Assembly (NCBI RefSeq): GCF_001652265.1
Contig: NZ_LWBS01000439.1
Coordinates: 124,001-188,000 of the forward strand
Source of the DNA: Rhizobium leguminosarum
Lineage (GTDB): Bacteria; Pseudomonadota; Alphaproteobacteria; Rhizobiales; Rhizobiaceae
Direction: 5' to 3'
DNA length: 64,000 nucleotides
Shown: positions 55,548 through 63,582 of the stretch, piece after piece
Layout: each line of letters opens with the position of its first letter
Position numbering within the stretch: the first letter of the stretch is position 1
Position numbers and translations under genes: made by a program
The notes under the pieces: model-generated
Database searches by the model: none
What the model was told of the DNA's origin: nothing
What the model saw: the letters and a program-made list of their open reading frames with translations, nothing else

Positions 55548-57881
55548 TCACTTTGGATCGGCGATCCTGCCGGGCTCGGCAGCACCCTCCACGAATTTCA
55601 TCGTCTCGAATATCCGCACAGGGGGAAGCTCGCCGACAAAACGTTCTACCTCCACTCTGGTGAGCTGCCCGGTCGACGCCTGGGCGAGTTGGGAGGTTCC
55701 GACGTCGCGGGTAAGGATATTCGGATTGCCGTGCACGCACATGGCCTTGTCGGCGGCCGCATCGTCCGGTTCGAACCATGCACCGGTCGCAAGCTGCATC
55801 ACGCTCTCTCGCACGTCCTCGCTGATCACCGCCGCCGCAAGGCAACCGCCGCGCGCGTTGAACAGCCTGACAATATCGCCATCCGAGATGCCGCGCCTGG
55901 CCGCGTCAACCGGGTTGATGCGAACGGGTTCCCGGCCTTTTATCTTGGTGGAACGGCTGAAATCGCCGTAGTCCAGCTGACTGTGCAGTCGCTGATGCGG
56001 CTGGTTGCAGACCAGATGGAGTGGGAAGCGGCTTTCATCCCCCTCTGTCTCTGCCCTGGGCGGATACCATCGCGGATGGCCGCGGCAATCGTCATATCCG
56101 AAGCTTTCGACCGTCTGCGAAAAGATCTCGATCTTTCCGGATGGCGTCTGTAGCGGAGATCCGGACGGATCATCTCGAAAGGCGCGCGCTGGTCCGCCAT
56201 CGTTGGGCTTGAGCGGCAGGCGCATCTCTCCACGCTCCCAGAACGCCTCGAAGGCGGGAGCCTGGTGCCCGGCGGCGGCAAGCGCCTTTTGCGTCGTCTC
56301 GAAAAGAAAGGCGAGCCATTGCTTGCTGGTCCGGTTTTCGGTGAACTCTTCGATCTTGCCGAGACGGCGCGCTATCTCGGAGAAAATCTCATAATCGTCC
56401 CGTGCTTCGCCGACCGGCTTGATCAGCTTCTTCATGGCGACCATCAGCGGATCGCGGTCCGCCGCACCGATATCGTTACGCTCGAGCGTGGTCGTCGCCG
56501 GCAGCACGATGTCCGCGTGACGCGCCGACGAGGTCCAGGCCGTCTCATGGACGATGATGGTCTCCGGTTTCTTGAAGGCCGCCCGCAGCCTGTTGATATC
56601 CTGATGGTGATGGAACGGGTTGCCTCCCGCCCAATAGACAAGGCGGATGTCGGGATAACGCATCGCCTGGCCGTTATAGTGGAATATGTCGCCTGGATTG
56701 AGGAGCATATCGGCGATACGCGCGACGGGAATGAAATCCGCCACGGGATTTTTGAACTGGCCAAGGGTCGGCAATGGAACGCCAAGCTGGCCCTTACCGA
56801 TATTCCCCAAAGCGCCGAGGGAATAGGCATAGCCGCCGCCATCCAGTCCCATCTGCCCGAGCATTGCTGCCAGCACGACGCCCATCCAGACAGGTTGCTC
56901 GCCATGGTCGGCTCGCTGGAGGGAATGGCTGACGGTAATCAACGTCCTGGCGCCTGCCATGGTTCGCGCTAGATCCCGGATGGTTTCGACGCCGATTCCG
57001 CAGATGTGGGACGCCCATTCCGGGCTCTTTTCGACGCCATCGGTCCGACCGAGCAGGTAGTCCTCGAAACGCTCGTAGCCAATTGTATAGTTGTCGAGAA
57101 ATCCGCGGTCGTGCAGTCCCTCACTGACGAGCGCATATGCAACGCCGAGCATCAGCGCGACATCGGTACCCGGTATAATCGGCAGCCATTGTGCATTCAG
57201 TTCGGCTGGAAAATCGTCCTTCAGCGGGCTGACGAGGACAAAGCGCGCCCCGCGCTCGCTCGCGCCGTTCAGCGTCTGGCGCACAATATGCGCGCTGATG
57301 CCGCCGCCATGCACGTCCGTGTTCTTGAGCGCCATTCCGCCGAAGGCGACGACCAGTTCGCTGCTCCGCTCGATGGCATCCCAGGTGACGCTCTTGCGGT
57401 CGAAATGGTCGTATGGTCCCAATACATGCGGGAGGATGACCATTGCAGCGCCGGAGCTGTAGGTGTTGACGGAGCTGACGTAACCACCCAGCACGTTGAG
57501 AAACCGGTGGATCTGGCTTTGCGCATGGTGGAAGCGTCCGGCGCTCGACCAGCCGTAGGATCCTCCGAACACGGCCTGCGGACCAAAATTTCCGTAAACG
57601 CGCTGCAGCTCTTTTGCGACGAGGTCAGCTGCGCGCCGCCAACTGACCTCGACATAGTCGTCCGCCCCGCGATTCTGCGCGTGATCCGGCGTGCCTTCGA
57701 GCCAGCCGCGCCTGATCGCCGGCCGCCTGATACGCATAGGGCTATGGGCGATCGCCGGAAGGTTGCCCAGCAACGGCGAGGGATGCGGATCGCCCGGATG
57801 AGACCTGACTTCAAGACTTCCGTTTTCGTATCGGCCTGAAAACGCTCCCCAATGGGAGCTGTGGGTCTTGAACCTGTTCAT
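55548..57881 (-). CDS. Molybdopterin-dependent sulfoxide/N-oxide reductase (BisC-like)
   Basis: A 777-residue molybdoenzyme of the DMSO-reductase family that uses bis-MGD. No Tat or Sec signal is present, so it is cytoplasmic like BisC. The Mo-ligand Ser region reads GGSYGWSSAGRFHHAQS. Further blocks: TYSSGAAMVILPHVLG, WAGGNPFHHHQDINRLRAAF and the C-terminal cofactor domain RLHSQLDYGDFSRS. BisC-type enzymes reduce biotin or methionine sulfoxide. No iron-sulfur Cys motif is visible at the N-terminus, as expected for this subgroup. It follows a DsbA-like gene and an FAD-oxidase remnant in a leftward cluster headed by shared element copy 3. Confidence 0.94.
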   Translation of the reverse strand: MNRFKTHSSHWGAFSGRYENGSLEVRSHPGDPHPSPLLGNLPAIAHSPMRIRRPAIRRGWLEGTPDHAQNRGADDYVEVSWRRAADLVAKELQRVYGNFGPQAVFGGSYGWSSAGRFHHAQSQIHRFLNVLGGYVSSVNTYSSGAAMVILPHVLGPYDHFDRKSVTWDAIERSSELVVAFGGMALKNTDVHGGGISAHIVRQTLNGASERGARFVLVSPLKDDFPAELNAQWLPIIPGTDVALMLGVAYALVSEGLHDRGFLDNYTIGYERFEDYLLGRTDGVEKSPEWASHICGIGVETIRDLARTMAGARTLITVSHSLQRADHGEQPVWMGVVLAAMLGQMGLDGGGYAYSLGALGNIGKGQLGVPLPTLGQFKNPVADFIPVARIADMLLNPGDIFHYNGQAMRYPDIRLVYWAGGNPFHHHQDINRLRAAFKKPETIIVHETAWTSSARHADIVLPATTTLERNDIGAADRDPLMVAMKKLIKPVGEARDDYEIFSEIARRLGKIEEFTENRTSKQWLAFLFETTQKALAAAGHQAPAFEAFWERGEMRLPLKPNDGGPARAFRDDPSGSPLQTPSGKIEIFSQTVESFGYDDCRGHPRWYPPRAETEGDESRFPLHLVCNQPHQRLHSQLDYGDFSRSTKIKGREPVRINPVDAARRGISDGDIVRLFNARGGCLAAAVISEDVRESVMQLATGAWFEPDDAAADKAMCVHGNPNILTRDVGTSQLAQASTGQLTRVEVERFVGELPPVRIFETMKFVEGAAEPGRIADPK

Positions 57882-57900
57882 TTGACAGTATCCTCGGCGA

Positions 57901-58041
57901 TCAGGCCGTTTTCAGACTGGCCAGTGAAACCTGTTCCGGAAGGATTTTTCCCGGATTCATGATGCCTTTCGGATCGATGGCATTCTTGATGACGGCCATG
58001 AGGACGCAAAACAGGGCCGCCGCCTCGGAGCGGTCAGCCAT
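57901..58041 (-). pseudogene. C-terminal remnant of an FAD-linked oxidase
   Basis: An ORF of 46 residues from ATG 58041 ending with TGA at 57901-57903. The sequence VIKNAIDPKGIMNPGKILPE is the conserved C-terminus of D-lactate/2-hydroxyglutarate-type FAD-linked oxidases (usually about 450 residues). Nothing upstream on the strand continues the match: the DsbA-like gene ends 14 bases before it. It is probably the tail of a deleted gene, though expression as a peptide is not excluded. Confidence 0.75.
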
Positions 58042-58055
58042 GTTTTTGCGATGGA

Positions 58056-58658
58056 TCAGGCGATGAGCTTTTCGCCCTTCATGTGACGCTCGAGGAAGGG
58101 CAGGCTGTCCTGCCCCCAGTAAAGTTCGCCGTCATAGCGGAAGGTCGGAAGCCCGAAGACGCCGGCGCCCCTGGCCGTCTCATAATTTGCTTTCCAGGCG
58201 GATTGCACAGTTTCGCCCTGGGCACGTATTTCCAAAGCCGCGCCATCGAAACCCGCGGCATCGGCGATCGCACGACCGACCTCTGCGTCACCGATATTTT
58301 CTCCGCGCAACCAGAAGGCCTCCTGCAGCGCTTTCGTCAGCCTGAGCCAGTCTTCGCCCGCATCGATGGCGGCAAGGACAAGGAAGCCGGCGGGCGTTGG
58401 ATCCGACAAGGCTGCACGGTTTTCGAAGTTCAGGGTTTTGCCCCGGATGGCCGCCCAACGCTTGAGATCCGTCGTCCAATAAGCCCGACGGGCCTCCGGC
58501 CGGTTGCGAGAATAGATCGCGCCATTATCCTCAATCAGGGGGATGACATAGGGGCGGATCGTCGCGTTTTGTTCGGAGGCCAGTGCCGCGAATGGCTCCA
58601 AGCCGATGAAAGCCCATGGCGAGCCGATGCCGAAGAAATAGTCGATGGTCTTTGTCAT
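58056..58658 (-). CDS. DsbA-family/2-hydroxychromene-2-carboxylate isomerase-like protein
   Basis: A 200-residue thioredoxin-fold protein of the kappa-GST/HCCA isomerase group. The N-terminal motif YFFGIGSPWAFIGLEPFAAL has SPW where true thiol oxidases have CxxC, so it is probably a glutathione-dependent isomerase or transferase. The C-terminal VFGLPTFRYDGELYWGQDSL block, then PFLERHM, is characteristic. Cytoplasmic. It is 12 bases downstream of a TetR gene and 14 bases upstream of the FAD-oxidase remnant. Together with the BisC-like enzyme it may help handle a sulfur- or ring-containing metabolite. Confidence 0.9.
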   Translation of the reverse strand: MTKTIDYFFGIGSPWAFIGLEPFAALASEQNATIRPYVIPLIEDNGAIYSRNRPEARRAYWTTDLKRWAAIRGKTLNFENRAALSDPTPAGFLVLAAIDAGEDWLRLTKALQEAFWLRGENIGDAEVGRAIADAAGFDGAALEIRAQGETVQSAWKANYETARGAGVFGLPTFRYDGELYWGQDSLPFLERHMKGEKLIA

Positions 58659-58670
58659 ATTCTGATGCTT

Positions 58671-59240
58671 TCAAGATGTCCGGTCGTGGAGGGCCGTGGC
58701 GTCGAAGACGGAAAGTGCGCAGTCTCGGGCGACGAGGACCGCTGTCGGGTCACGTCCGACTGCCACCGTCGCAAGCGCGCCTTCATAAAGAAGCGATAGA
58801 TGCGCGGCAGTCTGGTCAAGGCCGAGCCCGGCCTTGGATATGACGGCGCGGAAGATGTCGCCTACGGCTTTCTTATGTGTGCGAGCGACCGTCACGACGC
58901 GTTCGGAATCGCCATGCTCGGCCACCGCAAGAGCAAATGCGCAGCCCCGGAACTCCGGGCTGTCGGCCTTTTCATACAGGCGCTCGAAAATAACTCTGAC
59001 CTGGTCTCTCGGAGCACCCGTCGCGTCCAAGGCCTCCCGCAAGGAGCGAATAACACGTTCGTGGCGATCCTGGAGATAGGCTGCAACAAGATGATCTTTG
59101 GACGGGAAGTGTCGATAGAGCGTTGCCTTTGCAACTTTCGCTTCTTCGATAATGCGATCTATCCCAACAGCCCGAATACCTTCGCTGTAAAATAGCCCGC
59201 CGGCTGCGGCGAGGATCTGATCTGATATGGGTTCTCTCAT
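58671..59240 (-). CDS. TetR-family transcriptional regulator
   Basis: A 189-residue repressor. HTH at residues 1-50 (DQILAAAGGLFYSEGIRAVG, then IDRIIEEAKVAKATLYRHFP). The ligand domain is of the TetR_C/YxaF-like type (ERVIRSLREALDATGAPRDQ). The start ATG 59240 is 52 bases from the end of the PanE-like gene, so the gene may be cotranscribed with it or have its own promoter. Its targets are probably the surrounding reductase/isomerase genes. Ligand unknown. Confidence 0.92.
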   Translation of the reverse strand: MREPISDQILAAAGGLFYSEGIRAVGIDRIIEEAKVAKATLYRHFPSKDHLVAAYLQDRHERVIRSLREALDATGAPRDQVRVIFERLYEKADSPEFRGCAFALAVAEHGDSERVVTVARTHKKAVGDIFRAVISKAGLGLDQTAAHLSLLYEGALATVAVGRDPTAVLVARDCALSVFDATALHDRTS

Positions 59241-59292
59241 TGGATCGCTTCAGGTTGGTGGTTGCATCGTTGAACAATTGGAAGGCGACACA

Positions 59293-60321
59293 TCAGGTCG
59301 TTGCGGCGAGACCGGTGTTGCTTCCCTGATAGGGTCTGTCGACAAGTGATTGAATCGCGTCAAGCGCCAGTGCGTTGGTGAAGCCGCCTTGATGCTCCAA
59401 TCTGCCAGCAAGATTCTGGACAACCTCATTGTAGGGTGTCGGAATATTGTGCAAACGACCCAGCAAGACGATTTCGCCGTTGAGAAAATCGACTTCACTC
59501 GAAGCGCCTCTGGTAAAACTTTGCCAAGTCGATTGTTGACCGGGATGGATGCCACTGTCCTGAGCTATGCGCCACCCTGAAAGATCTGTGGTCCGCTCAG
59601 AGGGTGAAGCGAGGTTATAACCGGCAGCCTCAAGAGCTTGGCGAGCTTCATTGACCAGCGCGTCTGCGATTGAGACGCGGAGATCCTCGGCCCCAACGAA
59701 CAATTCCAAGACGTTTCGAACGTTGTGACGAAGTTTGGCTGATTTCCAACGGCGGATGTCGTTGCTGGTTTCCGCCAGATAATGAGCGCGGTTGAGGTCC
59801 GCCGCAATCTGCTCGGCTGTTTCATCAGAGCCCGACGGGAAACGCCCTATGGTGACCACGCCGACCTGCGGATCACCCGCCACCGCAACGCAGCCCGTTT
59901 CGGTAAACCGTGCCGGCGTCAGAATACTGGCTCCGTAAACCCTGGCGAACGTTCTGAGCGCCATCGCTTCTGTCGCCAAGCCATTTTGAAAGGTGACGAC
60001 GGGGAGACTGGCAGCCGTTGCACCCGCTGAATCCGACACTTGACGCCATGACCAGGAGGCCAGGGCGCTTGCCGCGTCCTGAGTTTTGACCGTCAACAAC
60101 AGGATATCATCGAGGGCCAATTTGGGCGGGTCGCTGAGGTCGAGAGCGTTAAGCCCGATCTGTCGCTTGCCGGAGGGACGCTGGTAGCTCAGACCATATC
60201 TCTTTATATGGCCGATCTGTGCGCCACGTCCGACGAGCGCATATGTGATGCCGGCAAGTTCGAACTGCGCAGCGAGGCTTGCACCCACCGCGCCTGCCCC
60301 CACGATAACGTATCGTGTCAT
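59293..60321 (-). CDS. Ketopantoate-reductase-family (PanE/ApbA-like) dehydrogenase
   Basis: A 342-residue NADP-dependent reductase. The Rossmann motif YVIVGAGAVGASLAAQFELA is at the very N-terminus. The C-terminal helical domain carries KLRHNVRNVLELF and the SWQSFTRGASSEVDFLNGEI block, which includes the catalytic-domain Ser/Glu pair of the family. ATG 60321 has GGGAAGAGAG upstream; a TTG 12 bases earlier is less likely. It heads a leftward cluster (TetR, HCCA-isomerase-like, BisC-like), with shared element copy 3 about 100 bases upstream. Such extra PanE homologues often reduce other keto acids; a pantothenate role is unlikely here. Confidence 0.9.
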   Translation of the reverse strand: MTRYVIVGAGAVGASLAAQFELAGITYALVGRGAQIGHIKRYGLSYQRPSGKRQIGLNALDLSDPPKLALDDILLLTVKTQDAASALASWSWRQVSDSAGATAASLPVVTFQNGLATEAMALRTFARVYGASILTPARFTETGCVAVAGDPQVGVVTIGRFPSGSDETAEQIAADLNRAHYLAETSNDIRRWKSAKLRHNVRNVLELFVGAEDLRVSIADALVNEARQALEAAGYNLASPSERTTDLSGWRIAQDSGIHPGQQSTWQSFTRGASSEVDFLNGEIVLLGRLHNIPTPYNEVVQNLAGRLEHQGGFTNALALDAIQSLVDRPYQGSNTGLAATT

Positions 60322-60621
60322 CTCTCTTCCCAAATCTGATTTATGACCAATGCGGACTAGCGTGTGGCGTCAGCCAGGAGGTCGACAAGCCCACGTTCGA
60401 AACATAGGCATGTAAATGGACCGAAGAAAGACAGGTCGTTCTCTTTCTCTCCTGATTTCGTAGAAAATAGTTTGGAATCTGGACGTTTTACGGCCACCTT
60501 GATCTCTGCCGACCGAGCTGGTCGAGGAGCCGAGGGGGAAGGTCCGGGGACTCCGTAGCCTAACGGTTCTGCTGCGATCTGAAGGCCGGAGAACCGGCGG
60601 GGCGCGCGTTTCGATCGGGCG
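60322..60621. other. Intergenic region holding shared element copy 3
   Basis: About 300 bases between the PanE-like start and the SDR stop. It contains the upstream element at 60426-60470; otherwise only non-coding sequence was seen, with no clear terminator for the SDR gene. Confidence 0.55.
60426..60470 (-). promoter_or_regulatory. Shared upstream element, copy 3 (PanE-like cluster)
   Basis: Plus strand: GACAGGTCGTTCTCTTTCTC followed by TCCTGATTTCGTAGAAAATA. It matches copy 1 in nearly all of the first 20 positions and in the TAGAAAATA end, with two extra bases in the spacer. Confidence 0.65.
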
Positions 60622-61398
60622 CTAGACGAGCGAGTCTACGACGCCGCCATCGACTCTCAGTGCCGCGCCGGTCGTCGCGGACGCCTGGAGGGACGCGACG
60701 TAGACCACCATGTTCGCAACCTCCTCGACGGTTGCCGGCCGCTGAATGATGGAGGTCGGACGATGCGTCTTGACGAAGTCGATGCCGGCTTGCTCGAAGG
60801 ACCGCTCGGCGGTGACATGCCCCTTGAGCATCTCGGCGGCGCCTTCGGACATGGTCGGGCCCGGTAGCACCGAGTTCACCGTCACTCCCGTGCCAGCCAT
60901 GCGCTTGGCGAGACCGCGTGCAACTGCAACGTCGGCGGTCTTGCTGACGCCGTAGTGGATCATCTCGACAGGGATATTGAAGGCGGATTCCGAACCGAGG
61001 AAGATGAAGCGCCCCCACGATTTGGCAGCCATTTTCGGAAGGTAGGCGCGCGCCAGGCGCACGCCGGCCATGACGTTGACCTGCCAGTGGCGGTCCCAGA
61101 TCGCATCGTCGGTCTCGAAGAAATCCAGCGGCTGAAAGATTCCGAGGTTGCTGACGACAATGTCCGGCTCGGGTTCGGCCCGGATCATCGCGTCACAACC
61201 CTCGGCGCTGGCGAGGTCGAGCGCATGACCGCGCGCACGGCCGCCGAGGCGCGCCACCGCTGCATCGACCTTTTGCCGGGTGCGGCCGTTGATAACTACC
61301 GCTGCGCCCACCTCATGGAGGCCGCGGGCAATGGCAAATCCGATGCCATCGGTGGATCCTGTAACCAGGGCGACTTTACCTGAAAGGTCGATGTTCAA
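60622..61398 (-). CDS. Short-chain dehydrogenase/reductase (SDR)
   Basis: A 258-residue SDR. The cofactor motif is TGSTDGIG (residues 13-20) and the active-site pair is Tyr in MIHYGVSK with the Lys of YGVSK. NVMAGVRLARAYLPKM and NSVLPGPTMSEG are usual blocks. The start is a TTG at 61398 with AGGAG seven bases upstream; an ATG at 61438 (MNAPPGQP...) is possible but adds non-family sequence. It lies 120 bases downstream of the NmrA-like gene on the same strand and may share its MarR control. Substrate unknown. Confidence 0.92.
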   Translation of the reverse strand: MNIDLSGKVALVTGSTDGIGFAIARGLHEVGAAVVINGRTRQKVDAAVARLGGRARGHALDLASAEGCDAMIRAEPEPDIVVSNLGIFQPLDFFETDDAIWDRHWQVNVMAGVRLARAYLPKMAAKSWGRFIFLGSESAFNIPVEMIHYGVSKTADVAVARGLAKRMAGTGVTVNSVLPGPTMSEGAAEMLKGHVTAERSFEQAGIDFVKTHRPTSIIQRPATVEEVANMVVYVASLQASATTGAALRVDGGVVDSLV

Positions 61399-61518
61399 CT
61401 TGCTTCTCCTGGAAGGTTGGCCGGGCGGCGCATTCATCGCGCCGCCATCAGCGTGTTGGACAGAGCCGGCGCTTCGGACCCGGTGATGGCGATGTCCTGT
61501 CGGCAATGCGGGAGCGGC

Positions 61519-62412
61519 TTACGCCGCTGCGTCCAGCGTATTGAAGGCGGCGCGGTGCGACATGACGAAGTCCTGAACGGTCATCGGTGGCACGCCCGTC
61601 ACTTCGGCGATGATCTTGTCGGCGCCCGAGAAGATGCCGTTCTGGTAATCGAGGGCGATCGCGCAGAAATGCTGGATCAAAAATTCCGGCAGGCCGAACT
61701 TTTCCAGGCGATCGCGATAGGCGGGTATGGTCAGCGGCCGGTAGCTGATCTTGCGGCCGAGCACCGCGCTGATGGCTGCGGCGATGCCCGGCTGGTCAAG
61801 CTCGGTCGGCCCATGAAGCGTGTAGGTCTTGCCGATATGGGCGGCCGGCTCCACTAGCAGCGCAGCAATGAGGCGGGCCTGGTCCTCGGCAGCAATGGGA
61901 GCATGACGGCCAGCGCCATAGGGCAGGTCGATGATGCTCTGTTCGACGATCGTCTTGCGCGCAAACGGGTAGAGCAGCCATTGCGAGAAGAAGGTCGGCC
62001 GCAGGTGAATGGTGGGAACGCCCGACCAGTCGAAGATCCGCTCGGCGATCCAGTGATCGCGCGCCGCATGACTCTTGGAGTCCTCGCGCGCGGAGATCTG
62101 CGACATGTTGATTACGGCCCTGAGGCCGGCGCGCCTGGCCGCATCGGCGAAATATGCCGTCGTCTGGATGATGCCGGGACGGACGGGGTAGCAGAAATAG
62201 GCCGCGGCTGTGCCGGCGGCGGCGCGGATAACGTCGTCATGCTCGAAGAGGTCGCCGACCACGACCTCGGCGCCGTCGCTGCGAAGCGCCTCGGCCCGCT
62301 GGTCCTCCTTGTGGACCATGGCCCTGATGGCATGACCCTTTTCGAGCAGACGTTGGACGGTGTAGCGGCCGGTCTCACCGGTCGCGCCGGTAACGAGGAA
62401 CGTGTCAGTCAT
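61519..62412 (-). CDS. NmrA-family NAD(P)-binding protein
   Basis: A 297-residue atypical SDR. The nucleotide loop FLVTGATGETGRYTVQRLLE (N-terminal) with the NADP-type GATGxTG pattern is followed by ALRSDGAEVVVGDLFEHDDV, but there is no SDR Tyr-x3-Lys at the usual place. Such proteins are redox-sensing regulators or NAD(P)H:quinone-type reductases (QOR2/NmrA group). The ATG at 62412 has AGGAG with a seven-base spacer; an ATG six bases earlier overlaps that site. A MarR-type palindrome lies 34 bases upstream, so the adjacent MarR probably represses it. Confidence 0.92.
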   Translation of the reverse strand: MTDTFLVTGATGETGRYTVQRLLEKGHAIRAMVHKEDQRAEALRSDGAEVVVGDLFEHDDVIRAAAGTAAAYFCYPVRPGIIQTTAYFADAARRAGLRAVINMSQISAREDSKSHAARDHWIAERIFDWSGVPTIHLRPTFFSQWLLYPFARKTIVEQSIIDLPYGAGRHAPIAAEDQARLIAALLVEPAAHIGKTYTLHGPTELDQPGIAAAISAVLGRKISYRPLTIPAYRDRLEKFGLPEFLIQHFCAIALDYQNGIFSGADKIIAEVTGVPPMTVQDFVMSHRAAFNTLDAAA

Positions 62413-62445
62413 TTTCATCTCCTTTTGTCAGGTTGAATCATAAAA

Positions 62446-62459
62446 TGTGTAATTACACA
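62446..62459. promoter_or_regulatory. MarR-type operator 1 (TGTGTAATTACACA)
   Basis: A perfect 14-bp palindrome between the MarR stop and the NmrA-like start. It has the same TGTG-N-AATT-N-CACA form as two other sites flanking the MarR start. Confidence 0.75.
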
Positions 62460-62480
62460 CTTATCGGCAAAAAAAGGGAG

Positions 62481-62906
62481 CTAGCCGCTGAGGTTCAGCT
62501 CCAGAATTTGATCGCGCATACGTGCGGCGCGGTCCTGTCCAACCTCCCGTTCAAACGCGGCCTGGGCATTTTCCCAAAGAGGAATGGCCTCCGCCACTTT
62601 TGCAACGCCAGAGGGAGAGAGGGTGACGTCGAAGGAGCGGCCGCTGTCGGCCCTGCCGGCGACAACCCACCCGGCTGCCTGCAGCGGGTTCAGCGCGCGG
62701 ACGAGTGTCGTGCGCTCCATGCTCAGCATTTCGGCCAGACTGTTGATCTTGAGGCTTTGGTAGGCTTGCAGCAGCGACAGAATCGAGAACTGCGAGACCG
62801 ACAGTCCGGCAGGCGCCAGATGACTATCGTAAAGTCGACTCAGATGCCGCGCGTTCTGGCGGGCGGCGAGGGCATAACAGCGATGAGGACCAGTTGGTGT
62901 CAGCAT
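62481..62906 (-). CDS. MarR-family transcriptional regulator
   Basis: A 141-residue winged-helix regulator. Blocks: LSVSQFSILSLLQAYQSLKI, NSLAEMLSMERTTLVRALNP and LQAAGWVVAGRADSGRSFDV, the wing. The start ATG is at 62906. A perfect palindrome CTGTGCAATTGCACAG lies 14 bases upstream, with related sites before the NmrA-like gene and before the divergent rightward gene. Autoregulation and control of both neighbours is therefore very likely. No redox Cys is present in the HTH; a phenolic, quinone or other small ligand is possible. Confidence 0.94.
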   Translation of the reverse strand: MLTPTGPHRCYALAARQNARHLSRLYDSHLAPAGLSVSQFSILSLLQAYQSLKINSLAEMLSMERTTLVRALNPLQAAGWVVAGRADSGRSFDVTLSPSGVAKVAEAIPLWENAQAAFEREVGQDRAARMRDQILELNLSG

Positions 62907-62919
62907 GCCGCATACCTAA

Positions 62920-62935
62920 CTGTGCAATTGCACAG
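62920..62935. promoter_or_regulatory. MarR-type operator 2 (CTGTGCAATTGCACAG)
   Basis: A perfect 16-bp palindrome 14 bases upstream of the marR start, where a bound repressor would block its own promoter. Confidence 0.8.
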
Positions 62936-63012
62936 CGTCAAGTCCAAACCTCGTCGTCCGGGCGATAACATAACAAGGTCGCCACATCCCGGCTCCAAGG
63001 CTCATTGATTAA

Positions 63013-63026
63013 AGTGCAATTACACA
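63013..63026. promoter_or_regulatory. MarR-type operator 3 (AGTGCAATTACACA)
   Basis: A near-palindrome matching the form of operators 1 and 2 in 12 of 14 positions of the consensus. It lies about 80 bases upstream of the divergent SnoaL-like pseudogene start, so that gene was probably in the regulon. Confidence 0.65.
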
Positions 63027-63104
63027 CTATCTTCCGCAAGGTCGGTGTTGAGTTTGGATCGCGCTCACCGCCACCCCAGATATCACGCCTTCCGGAGAAA
63101 CGAC

Positions 63105-63508
63105 ATGACGGGCAGCAACGGAGAAAAGCACCCATTCCTCGATGATCTTGCCGATGACGCCGAGCTGAGAGGGACGGTCCTGCGCCGTCCGGTTTCGGGC
63201 CGTGACAATATCAAGCGCCTGGTCGAGGCTGCCGGCACGCTCTACACCTCGCAGCAGCCCACCTTCTACGGTGCGATCGATCGCGCCATTTCCTGCAATA
63301 CCAGGCAACACTTCGCAGCGGCCTCGATCTGGAAGCGATGGGGGTCATTGAGCGCGACCAGACGGGGCTCGTGCAGCGGGTGACGATGACGTTTGCACCT
63401 TTGGACGCCGCGGTGTCACTGTCGGCAGAACTGCGCGACATCGTCGGAGAGGAGTTTGGTGACGATCTCTTTTACGACGCGTCGGTGAACGAGATCGCGG
63501 TGTCCTGA
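63105..63508 (+). pseudogene. SnoaL/NTF2-like protein gene with a frameshift
   Basis: The first frame from ATG 63105 reads NIKRLVEAAGTLYTSQQPTF and then YGAIDR. After about base 63284 the homologous continuation is in another frame: HFLQYQATLRSGLDLEAMGV, then a segment ending EEFGDDLFYDASVNEIAVS before TGA at 63506-63508. Together the halves make a typical SnoaL-like/NTF2-fold protein of about 133 residues. The slip is near the repeated GATCGATCG at 63277-63285, a single-base indel or sequencing error. It is divergent from marR and preceded by operator 3. Family members are small polyketide-cyclase-like or dehydratase enzymes. Confidence 0.75.
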
Positions 63509-63533
63509 TTGCCAGACCCACATTCGATCGTAC

Positions 63534-63576
63534 GCAAAGGCCGGGGCCGGGCTACGGCCGCCCCCCCGGCCTTTGC
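63534..63576. terminator. Bidirectional terminator
   Basis: GCAAAGGCCGG (63534-63544) pairs with CCGGCCTTTGC (63566-63576), an 11-bp stem with a GC-rich inner region that can pair further. The AAA and TTT at the stem base allow termination in both directions between the convergent genes. Confidence 0.75.
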
Positions 63577-63582
63577 ACGCCA

